A DNA stretch of 48,353 nucleotides from the NCBI GenBank assembly GCA_964389375.1, contig CAYMDP010000019.1, positions 1-48,353 of the forward strand, in the 5' to 3' direction. The notes beneath the pieces were generated by a model. It was not told where the DNA came from, ran no database searches, and was given only the letters and a program-made list of their open reading frames with translations. The stretch comes from CAYMDP01 sp964389375 (GTDB taxonomy: Bacteria; Bdellovibrionota; Bdellovibrionia; Bdellovibrionales; UBA1609). Shown here piece by piece: positions 42,041-48,353 of this stretch. Each line of letters begins with the position of its first letter. Position 1 is the stretch's first letter. The position numbers and the translations under genes were made by a program.

Positions 42041-43150
42041 ATGTTAATGCAAAAGATAGGTCAGCTGTTCATTATTGGATTGGCCGGCAAACAGCTTTTA
42101 AAAGAAGAAGCCGACTTTATTGTAAAAAATAATATTGGTGGGGTGATTCTTTTTGATCGCAATATCGAATCTCCTCAGCAGATTCATAAGCTGTGTGCCG
42201 ATATTCAAGCGCTTCGTCACAAAATGAGCGATAAAGCTCCACTTTTTATTTCGATCGATATGGAAGGCGGACGAGTCGCAAGGCTTAAAGCGCCCTTTAC
42301 GAAATGGCCGACTTTAGAAAAACTTGGCAAGTTAGACTCTACTTCTGCAGCCTTTAAGTTCTCAATGATGATGGGAATTGAACTTAAGTCGGTTGGCATT
42401 AATTTGGATTATGCTCCCTGCATTGATGTGTTAACGAATCCACTAAACAAAGTTATCGGAGACCGTTCGATTAGTACAGACCCCGAACAGGTCGCGAAGA
42501 TCTCTTCTGCGCTGGTAAGGGGCTATATCAAAAGCGGCGTTATTCCTTGTGCGAAACATTTTCCGGGGCATGGGAACACTTTGTTAGATAGTCATTTTGA
42601 TCTTCCGGTAGAAAATGTAGATCTTGAAAGACTAAGAGCAGTTGAACTGGTCCCTTTTAAAAAAGCTTTTCGAGCGCGCCTTGATATGGTGATGACGGCG
42701 CATATTAAGTTTTCAGCACTTGACGCTGAGTGGCCAGTGACATTGTCAGAAAAAATTATCAAAGATTTATTGCGGACAGAATTGCGCTACAAAAATTTAG
42801 TGATCACAGATGATTTGGATATGAAGGCTCTAGCGGCCCACTATCCGGTCGAATTTATTCCCGTACGCGCCTTTGAAGCGGGTTGTGATATTGCACTTTA
42901 TTGCAACGAACTCAACCACCCACCAATTGCTTTAGCCGCCGTCGGAAAAGCTTTGGCCGATGGAAAGCTAAAGGCTGCGGATATGGAAGATAAACACAAA
43001 CGTGTTTTGGCTCTTAAAAAAGAAATGCTGACTTCCCCGGACCCAATTCCGTTTGAGGAAGTTGCAAAGTTGATTGGACATCCGGATCACTTAAGACTGT
43101 CTCGTGCCATCGAAGAAGGCCATGTTCCAGAAGATCTGGTAGCCACTTAA
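42041..43150 (+). CDS. nagZ: Beta-N-acetylhexosaminidase NagZ (GH3)
   Basis: A 369-residue cytosolic enzyme that removes GlcNAc from 1,6-anhydro-muropeptides in cell-wall recycling. The GH3 signature KHFPGHG is at 172-178, with the catalytic Asp/His loop TLLDSHFDLP (180-189) and the nucleophile Asp in VITDDLDMKA (254-263). It is slightly longer than E. coli NagZ (341). There is no signal peptide. The gene lies downstream of the peptide-permease pair and 10-20 bp before a lysozyme-like gene. Confidence 0.92.
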   Translation: MLMQKIGQLFIIGLAGKQLLKEEADFIVKNNIGGVILFDRNIESPQQIHKLCADIQALRHKMSDKAPLFISIDMEGGRVARLKAPFTKWPTLEKLGKLDSTSAAFKFSMMMGIELKSVGINLDYAPCIDVLTNPLNKVIGDRSISTDPEQVAKISSALVRGYIKSGVIPCAKHFPGHGNTLLDSHFDLPVENVDLERLRAVELVPFKKAFRARLDMVMTAHIKFSALDAEWPVTLSEKIIKDLLRTELRYKNLVITDDLDMKALAAHYPVEFIPVRAFEAGCDIALYCNELNHPPIALAAVGKALADGKLKAADMEDKHKRVLALKKEMLTSPDPIPFEEVAKLIGHPDHLRLSRAIEEGHVPEDLVAT

Positions 43151-43169
43151 CCTCTGAATTTTGATTGGG

Positions 43170-44300
43170 ATGATGATGCGATTTTATGTATTTGTTCAGG
43201 CCATTTTGATTTTTTTGTCTTCCTATTCTCTGCGAGTGGCGGCCACGGACCTCAGCGAGATTTATTTTACGGTTCACAAAGTCCAAACCCTTTATTCCGC
43301 TCCGGGATATGATTTCAAATCTTTCAGAGATAGTCCGCTTTCAGAAGATCAAAAGCCAAAACGCAGCTGGGTTCAACCGGGGACGCAGTTGATTGTTGAA
43401 GATGTCAAAGAGGTTGCGGGCGATAAATATGTGAAGGTCGGTTATATTCCACCCTCGGACCCAAAGCGAAAGATTCAGGTGGGCGGCTGGATGAAGTTCG
43501 AATACCTATACTATAAAGATGACGGAAAGCATTTTAAGTGTCCCCCCGAACTTTTAGAAAAATTAAAAGCTCAGGCCAAAGAGACCTTGGCCTCAGTGCT
43601 TGAAAAAAACCCACCCAGGAAATATCGCTCTCCGCCACTGACCGCCTCCTTCAAAAAAAAGGGAGCAGACTGTACGGATTACATTAAGCCGGATGGAAGT
43701 TATGGCGAACGCGGAAAACTTGCGGCGAAAGAGATACTAGGCGAGGGACAATCCAGTGATCGGTGGGGTTATTTTAGTTCTAATCAAATCGACGGAATTA
43801 GAAGTATCTGCCCCAACTTTAACAAGTTTAGGGATGATCAAAAGCTAAATTTTTGGATCTGGATGTTGGCGGCGATGGCCTGGGATGAAGGAAAGTGCCG
43901 CAGTGATATCATCAATATGAACGCGACAAATGGAATTGCAGCCGGCGATTTACAAATGCCCGAGGACTTTAAAAATGATCGCGAGTGGCGGGGACCAGGT
44001 TGCAATGCAAAGCACGCAAGGGTTCCCGGAGTCTTTGTAAACGGCAAAAAGACCGGGGCTAGCTACTATATGGCGAATTACGAAAACTCGATTCCCTGTG
44101 CGATCGAGGTTTTGGGTGGAGCAATTTGCGGATTTTATTCAAAACGCGCCTACCCTTTAAAGTGTGACGAATCAGAAGAATTTAAATCCAGACCTTTGAT
44201 GGGAAAACATTTATACTGGGAAAAGTTGCGCCATCCGGGTAAGGGGAATATCTTGGCAATGACGAAGGAATTTCCTTTGTGTAAAGGAGTGGTAAGATAA
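43170..44300 (+). CDS. Secreted protein with SH3-like and lysozyme/transglycosylase-like regions
   Basis: About 376 residues with a signal peptide (ending LRVAATDL). An SH3-like part follows (TVHKVQTLYSAPGYDFKSF... with VGGWMKFEYLY). The second half contains WDEGKCRSD with a candidate catalytic Glu, then NATNGIAAGDLQMPEDF, a spacing and pattern like the ES...GLMQ motif of SLT lytic transglycosylases. The match is weak. Starts at 43161 (TTG), 43170, 43173 or 43176 (ATG) are possible. It probably acts on peptidoglycan, in line with nagZ upstream. Confidence 0.6.
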   Translation: MMMRFYVFVQAILIFLSSYSLRVAATDLSEIYFTVHKVQTLYSAPGYDFKSFRDSPLSEDQKPKRSWVQPGTQLIVEDVKEVAGDKYVKVGYIPPSDPKRKIQVGGWMKFEYLYYKDDGKHFKCPPELLEKLKAQAKETLASVLEKNPPRKYRSPPLTASFKKKGADCTDYIKPDGSYGERGKLAAKEILGEGQSSDRWGYFSSNQIDGIRSICPNFNKFRDDQKLNFWIWMLAAMAWDEGKCRSDIINMNATNGIAAGDLQMPEDFKNDREWRGPGCNAKHARVPGVFVNGKKTGASYYMANYENSIPCAIEVLGGAICGFYSKRAYPLKCDESEEFKSRPLMGKHLYWEKLRHPGKGNILAMTKEFPLCKGVVR

Positions 44301-44302
44301 TT

Positions 44303-44818
44303 ATGAGATCATTAAATTCTATTCGATTAAGTCAGAAGCCCTTCCGTTCTATCCGGGCCTTAAGCTTGACGGCTTTAATGCTTTTTCAACCCATCGGCTT
44401 TGCACAAACCAAGCTCTCTTTCACTGAAGGCGAGTACAGCTTAAAATCAGGGGCGGGTCCTTGCCAAGATGGATTTGTGGGCTGGATGGAGGGGACGAAT
44501 AACAGCTCCTTTATGCTTGGCTACGGCATTGTGTTTAGTGAGATTGGTAAGGGTAAAGTGACTCGGCCATCCGAGCAGTCGGGCGGTTGCAGTTACGTGA
44601 CTGAAACCGAAGCGCTTTCAAATGAGTTAAGGCAAGAGGCCCTAGTAACCTGCCCTCAAGAAGAGGTTCGCCGGGTTGAGGTTGCAAAGTTTGAAAAAAA
44701 CAAGATTCAGTACACACTTAAAATCAGCTCTAGGCCAGGCCCCGAAGCCGAAGAAAAAAGTGAAGTCTTTAAAGTGACAGGCGATATCAGCTGTTCTTAC
44801 GAATTAGACCGGAAATAA
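44303..44818 (+). CDS. Hypothetical secreted protein
   Basis: A 171-residue protein with a long basic N-terminus and a signal peptide (about 1-36, ending IGFAQ). The mature part has four cysteines (GPCQDG, GGCSY, VTCPQE and a final ISCSYELDRK), suggesting two disulfides. The mature sequence begins TKLSFTEGEYSLKSG. No family was recognised. It lies 2 bp after the lysozyme-like gene and is likely co-transcribed. The nearest ribosome-binding site (AAGGAG) is 14 nt before the ATG, longer than usual. Confidence 0.6.
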   Translation: MRSLNSIRLSQKPFRSIRALSLTALMLFQPIGFAQTKLSFTEGEYSLKSGAGPCQDGFVGWMEGTNNSSFMLGYGIVFSEIGKGKVTRPSEQSGGCSYVTETEALSNELRQEALVTCPQEEVRRVEVAKFEKNKIQYTLKISSRPGPEAEEKSEVFKVTGDISCSYELDRK

Positions 44819-44865
44819 TTTCTGTAAATTTCCAAACTGGAACCAGCCCATGTTTTTGCTAAAAA

Positions 44866-44886
44866 CTGGATCTGTTTTGGGTCCAG
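44866..44886 (+). terminator. Hairpin downstream of 44303-44818, possible terminator
   Basis: A 7-bp stem (CTGGATC 44866-44872, GGGTCCAG end 44880-44886, one T-G pair) with a 7-nt T-rich loop is followed by CCCCCTCATAATTTCAATTT. The T run is poor, so termination is uncertain. It is the only clear structure in the 245-bp gap 44819-45063, apart from a small CTGG-AA-CCAG hairpin at 44837-44846. Confidence 0.3.
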
Positions 44887-45063
44887 CCCCCTCATAATTT
44901 CAATTTCCCCAAGGGCAGCCGGGCTAAAAATCCAGGCAGATCCAAATAAACAGGCTTAAGGCCCCATCAGCCAGGCCCCAGAATTGGCATAAGCTTAGCA
45001 AATAGAAGGTATAAGTAATTTTTTAAAGGCAATTCAGCCTTGAAAAAATGACATGGAAAAATC

Positions 45064-45294
45064 ATGAAAACCGGACGAATTCTAATTATGTGGACCCTGA
45101 TCGTACTCGCCCTCGCCTTGTCTTCTAAACCAGCCTTGGCCTTCGACCGCGAGGTCGTTTTCGTTGATCCCCTAATCGATATGACCTTCGAGCGCCCCGA
45201 AACCTTGATCCAAGACAGCCTTCCCCAGCCCACTCTTCAGCCCCAAGAAATCATGATCTCGACCGAAATCCCCGAAATCCAGCCCGCGTCTTAA
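45064..45294 (+). CDS. Small secreted protein of unknown function
   Basis: A 76-residue precursor with a signal peptide (ending PALA, about 1-26) and a short mature acidic and Pro/Gln-rich tail (LPQPTLQPQEIMISTEIPEI). GGAA precedes the ATG by 6 nt. A longer frame on the opposite strand (44967-45233) shows no signal or domain and is treated as a shadow. The mature part is too short for a fold. Confidence 0.55.
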   Translation: MKTGRILIMWTLIVLALALSSKPALAFDREVVFVDPLIDMTFERPETLIQDSLPQPTLQPQEIMISTEIPEIQPAS

Positions 45295-45625
45295 TCCAAG
45301 ATCCCATACATTAGGTCTACTTAGGTCCCATCTGATATCCGCAAAGCAAGGCTAAGGCGATTCCTTTACGAAAAAACCGAAATACCCAAGGGCCAGATTG
45401 AACTATCTTGAATATTCTATGTGGTGACCTTTTGTCGCCGTCGACAGTATAAACAATTTTTATTTGAGTACAAAAAGACACAGTTTCTCATTAATTTGGA
45501 TTCGCGTGGGACCGAAGCGAATTTTTTTCAGATCATTTTGTAAAATCAAAGCAGTCGAAGTGGCACCGTTTCTTCGTGGAATGCCTCTTGCTCAATGAGG
45601 CTCAGATCCATTTGGGGAGGTCAAG
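45295..45625 (+). other. Intergenic region upstream of the split histidine kinase
   Basis: A stretch of 331 bp without a supported gene. It holds the sigma-54-like promoter at 45577-45592 and a strong ribosome-binding site GGGGAGG (45614-45620). No other repeat or terminator was seen. Confidence 0.5.
45577..45592 (+). promoter_or_regulatory. Candidate sigma-54 promoter
   Basis: TGGAATG-CCTC-TTGCT has GG (-24) and GC (-12) separated by exactly 10 nt and matches the consensus TGGCACG-N4-TTGCW at most positions, with mismatches at C4 and C6. It lies 33 bp upstream of the TTG start of the kinase gene. GG-N10-GC occurs often by chance, so this is tentative. Confidence 0.4.
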
Positions 45626-46917
45626 TTGGCACTGGTCCGAAAAATTCTGCATTCCTGCGACTTTGTAAAGTCGAAGGAAAAAGAGATTCTGCGCAGATTC
45701 TATCTTCGGGTCGGGATTTGTTTTATTTTTCTAATTCTATTAAGTGCGCTGATTACTTTTTTCGTTATTCGTTTTCATAAGCAGAGTTTAGCAGAAGCCT
45801 ATATAGAGTCGGCGCGCTCTAACCTATTAAGTCGAAACCATAAGATGGCTCAAAGGCAACTTCAGCCTGCGATAGATAAGGATTTTTTAAACTTAAAATA
45901 TCAATCAAAAGAAAGGGCCGTTTTTGAATTGGACTCGAATCAAGAGCGAAAGAATAGATTTAAACATGTTGTAAGACTGCCCGTATCTTTATCTACGGTT
46001 TCTCGCGAGGAACTATCGGGAACTTTAACTTTCGAGTATGGTCTAGATGAGGCCTATCGTATCTTGGGGTATACGTGGCTTGCATTTTTGATTATAAATA
46101 TACCACTACTGGTTTATCTAGGAAGACGCCAAAGAAAGACTTTAAGAAAGATTGAACGTGAACGAAGTCTCATGGAGCTTGGGCGACTCTCGAGACAGGT
46201 GGCCCATGATATTCGCTCTCCTTTGAGTTTGCTTAGCGTATTGTCAAAAAAGATGAACCAGCTTGATCCGCATCATCAAGAAATGTTGGGGAAGGTGATT
46301 CAAAGACTAAATGGTGTGGCCGAAGAGGTTTTAAGTGTTGGCTTGGGGGCCAGGAGAGTTTTGATCTAGAGGAACTTGAAGAAACAGAGCAATCTAATAT
46401 TAGACGAATTGAAGATTTCAGAAAATTTGATGTGCAGTATTTCGATCTCAATCAGTTGATTCGAGATATCTTATTCGAAAAATGTCAGCTTGCAGAGGCA
46501 AAGAAGAAAATCGATTTTGAGCATCAACTAAGCCTTGGGCGAATCGGGGTGTATCTTCCAAAGCAAAAGCTGGCTCGAGTTTTATCGAATTTATTAAATA
46601 ACAGTATCGAATCCGTGGAGGGGCAGATCGGACGAATCAGAATTGTGTCTAAGAAAACAGAAGACTCGGCGGTGATTCAAATTCTTGATAGCGGTAAAGG
46701 CATTCCCAAAAATATCCTAGGTCGATTGGGTGAAGAGTACTTTACCTGGGGAAAGCCCAGCGGAAACGGATTAGGCCTAGCCCATGCGAAAAGTCTGATC
46801 CATAAATGGCACGGAAGCATCGAAATAAAGTCTCAAGAAAATGTAGGCACCCTCGTCGAGATCCTTTTGCCTCGCGCCCAAGACCCCCCAACACACCAAA
46901 CCGAACTGCAACCCTAG
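45626..46917 (+). pseudogene. Sensor histidine kinase split by a -1 frameshift
   Basis: The first frame (45626-46369, TTG start with GGGGAGG 5 nt upstream) has a membrane helix (about 24-50), a periplasmic loop, a second helix (about 148-168) and the phospho-acceptor H-box RQVAHDIRSPLSLL. It ends in RRVLI. The second frame, open from 46267, carries the N-box NLLNNSIES, the G1 box DSGKGIP and the G2 box GNGLGL, and stops at 46917. The frames would join if the GGGGG run at 46345-46349 had one more G. The cause could be a decayed gene, programmed -1 slippage on G-GGG-GGC or a sequencing error. A sigma-54-type promoter lies upstream. No response regulator is adjacent. Confidence 0.75.
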
Positions 46918-46966
46918 GGCCTTCAGGCGGCTTTAAAGCTTCGAATTCTGAAGTTAAAGCTGTGGA

Positions 46967-47383
46967 TTATTTCGTAAACTCAAAATTAGATATTTTTCCG
47001 GTCTCTAGGTCGACTTCGACATCGAAACCGCAAGTGTTATAAGCAAGGACTCGTCCATCGGGCTCTATCCACAGCCCGGAATAGGCACGCCCCTCGTCGA
47101 TCAAATCGGGTCGAAACTCTTCTATCTCCCAAATTAAATTTCCACTCAAATCATAACAGAAAATATTTCTGTTCGGAGTTAACTCACCCTTCGGGGCCAA
47201 TAGGACCAAGACCAAATTTTTAATCCGCAATGCTTTACGTACCTTAATTGGAAATTCGATATGGCGTGCTCCAATAAAAAGCACACACCCGTGAACCCTT
47301 ACAATATCTACCTCGTCCGTTTTTGAGATAATTGCGCCCCCGGGATTTCGCCTATTGATAACTTCCGCAATTTTAGTACTCAT
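46967..47383 (-). CDS. Immunity-like protein, second tandem copy
   Basis: A 138-residue protein about 60% identical, by hand alignment, to the product of the gene immediately upstream. The shared core reads RNIFCYDLSGNLIWEIEEFRPDL and VEVDLETGKISNF, a pattern like a short beta-propeller or PQQ-type fragment seen in small toxin-immunity proteins. It has an N-terminal extension of about 27 residues that the first copy lacks. The ATG overlaps the stop of the first copy (ATGA), which indicates coupled translation. Its likely role is protection against the toxin encoded upstream or a variant of it. Confidence 0.65.
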   Translation of the reverse strand: MSTKIAEVINRRNPGGAIISKTDEVDIVRVHGCVLFIGARHIEFPIKVRKALRIKNLVLVLLAPKGELTPNRNIFCYDLSGNLIWEIEEFRPDLIDEGRAYSGLWIEPDGRVLAYNTCGFDVEVDLETGKISNFEFTK

Positions 47384-47742
47384 TTTACAAAATCAAAGTT
47401 AGAGATTTTTCCTGTTTCCAAGTCGACATCCACGTTAAAGCCACGGGTATTGTAAGCGATAATTTTGCCGTCTGAACTCATTCTTAGGTTTCCATATTGG
47501 CGCCCTTCGCCTACAAGGTCCGGACGAAACTCTTCAATTTCCCAAAGTAGTGTGCCATCCAAATCGTAACAAAGAATATTACGCTCAGGGGTTTTGTCTC
47601 CCCTAAGGGACAGAAGCACAAGAACCCTCCTGTCAATCTGCAGAGTCAGTTTTATATCTATTGGATACTCAAAGTGCCGCTCACCGACATAAAGAACATT
47701 GCCATGGAATCTAATCTGCTCCTGTTTGCTGTTCTTCGACAT
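47380..47742 (-). CDS. Immunity-like protein, first tandem copy
   Basis: A 120-residue soluble protein without a signal peptide. I chose the ATG at 47742, which overlaps the toxin stop (TAATG) and has AGAGGA 6 nt before it; a TTG at 47769 would add nine residues. It has the same conserved core as the next gene (WEIEEFRPDL and VDVDLETGKISNF). The small size, the position directly behind a polymorphic-toxin C-terminus and the coupling support a role as the cognate immunity protein. No family name can be given. Confidence 0.7.
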   Translation of the reverse strand: MSKNSKQEQIRFHGNVLYVGERHFEYPIDIKLTLQIDRRVLVLLSLRGDKTPERNILCYDLDGTLLWEIEEFRPDLVGEGRQYGNLRMSSDGKIIAYNTRGFNVDVDLETGKISNFDFVK

Positions 47743-48353
47743 TAGAGTCCTCTCAGGTTTTGAAACCAATCATCTTGAAGAGTTCCAAGAATTTCGTACT
47801 GTACGGTTAATTTTTGGGGATCGCCATTAAAGATTTTACCATTTATTAGCCCCTTCCTAATCAGAACACCTTCAGGCACTTGAACGTCCGAGATGAATTC
47901 AGGAATAGAGGGGAGAGAAAATTTGGTTTGGATCTCCTTAGGAGAAAGTCCGGAAATTGATGCTTTGTCCATGATCCACGGACCACTGGGACTGTTGTTG
48001 GACGAATACACCCGCACCCATTTGCCCTCGATGGCGGTGGTCGTCCGATAGGTGTGGACATAAAAATCTGGATGGTAGGGGGGCTTCATACTGGGTTTTG
48101 CGGCCATGATCTTGGCGTTGACAGCTGATGCCGGCAGACTTTCGATCCTAGTTGCGACATTTTTCAAGAGTATGGGGAGGCCCGTATATTTGGCGGATGC
48201 GCGCATGGCGCGAATGCCACTATTGACAGGACTTCCTAAACCGAGTGTGGCCATTCCGAAAACGGCAAAACCTCTTGAGACCGAGTCTAAGGCTTCGCCC
48301 GTTCGCAAGTGTCTTCCGGTGATTGCTTCGTAAGAATCGCGTGCAAAGCCCGA
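47742..48353 (-). CDS. Polymorphic toxin C-terminus, truncated by the window edge
   Basis: The frame is open through the right end of the window, so only about 203 C-terminal residues are seen; the TTG at 48308 is not the real start. The N-terminal piece has RDSYEAITGRHLRTGEALDS, which resembles the PT-TG pre-toxin motif found just before toxin modules. The last 120 residues (with RVYSSNNSPSGPWIMDK and QTKFSLPSIPEFISDVQV) form the presumed toxin domain, whose activity I cannot assign. The missing upstream part should carry the delivery and repeat regions. Confidence 0.7.
   Translation of the reverse strand, partial: SGFARDSYEAITGRHLRTGEALDSVSRGFAVFGMATLGLGSPVNSGIRAMRASAKYTGLPILLKNVATRIESLPASAVNAKIMAAKPSMKPPYHPDFYVHTYRTTTAIEGKWVRVYSSNNSPSGPWIMDKASISGLSPKEIQTKFSLPSIPEFISDVQVPEGVLIRKGLINGKIFNGDPQKLTVQYEILGTLQDDWFQNLRGL

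Noticed and set aside
44967..45233. 88-residue minus-strand frame opposite the small secreted protein
   Set aside because: The plus-strand frame has a clear signal peptide and ribosome-binding site, while this one has neither.
1..48353. CRISPR array, tRNA, rRNA or insertion sequence
   Set aside because: No regular direct repeats, tRNA cloverleaf, rRNA consensus or transposase was seen by reading. A tool search could still find a diverged one.

Overview
The window looks like a chromosomal segment from a member of the Bdellovibrionota (Bdellovibrio or Pseudobdellovibrionaceae type). This is inferred from the moderate G+C content and densely packed same-strand operons. It also rests on many small secreted proteins and lipoproteins, including one with an FQNC lipobox of the kind common in Bdellovibrio, and on a MinD-like/J-HTH gene pair next to housekeeping genes. 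The species cannot be named from the sequence. No rRNA, tRNA, CRISPR array, transposase or integrase was recognised.

Left part (1-4780): a terminator closes a transcript entering from the left edge. A minus-strand operon follows, with a TPR-SH3 membrane protein, a cyclic-nucleotide-binding protein, an AI-2E family permease, BamD, a TPR protein and Hpt. A divergent plus-strand operon (4896-11234) encodes a class III aminotransferase, an unusual M20-fold protein, an AstA-type N-succinyltransferase and an AstD-type aldehyde dehydrogenase, with MltG translationally coupled at its end. This looks like a succinyl-dependent ornithine/arginine degradation route without AstB or AstE in the cluster.

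Centre (11247-28560): almost everything is on the minus strand. In transcription order it runs galU, a periplasmic protein, priA, a CFI-box protein, an FAD oxidoreductase, then rpsB-tsf-pyrH-frr-uppS-cdsA-rseP-tsaB, a MinD/FlhG-like ATPase, a J-domain/RodZ-type HTH protein, an RluD-like pseudouridine synthase, a PgeF/YfiH-family protein, a small FG-GAP-like secreted protein and a lipoprotein. Translation, isoprenoid/phospholipid precursor synthesis and envelope stress functions are thus strung together.

Right part (28751-46917): shorter units on both strands. They include an MBL-fold hydrolase, a REC-PilZ regulator, lipoproteins, an M23 endopeptidase divergent from and overlapping an outer-membrane protein gene, and a 46-residue basic peptide. 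A TonB-family gene is flanked by two long hairpin elements (113 and 114 bp) and has a G-quadruplex-type motif upstream. A large Tad-like pseudopilin-type protein, a DppBC-like permease pair, NagZ and a lysozyme-like secreted protein follow. NagZ, the lysozyme-like protein, MltG and M23 together give the window a clear peptidoglycan-turnover content. A histidine kinase gene is split by a -1 frameshift at a G5 run.

Right edge (46967-48353): the C-terminal end of a polymorphic toxin (PT-TG-like pre-toxin motif plus an unassigned toxin module) enters from the right. It is followed, with overlapping stop/start codons, by two tandem paralogous immunity-like genes. This locus and the tonB-flanking hairpins are the most promising candidates for something not yet described.
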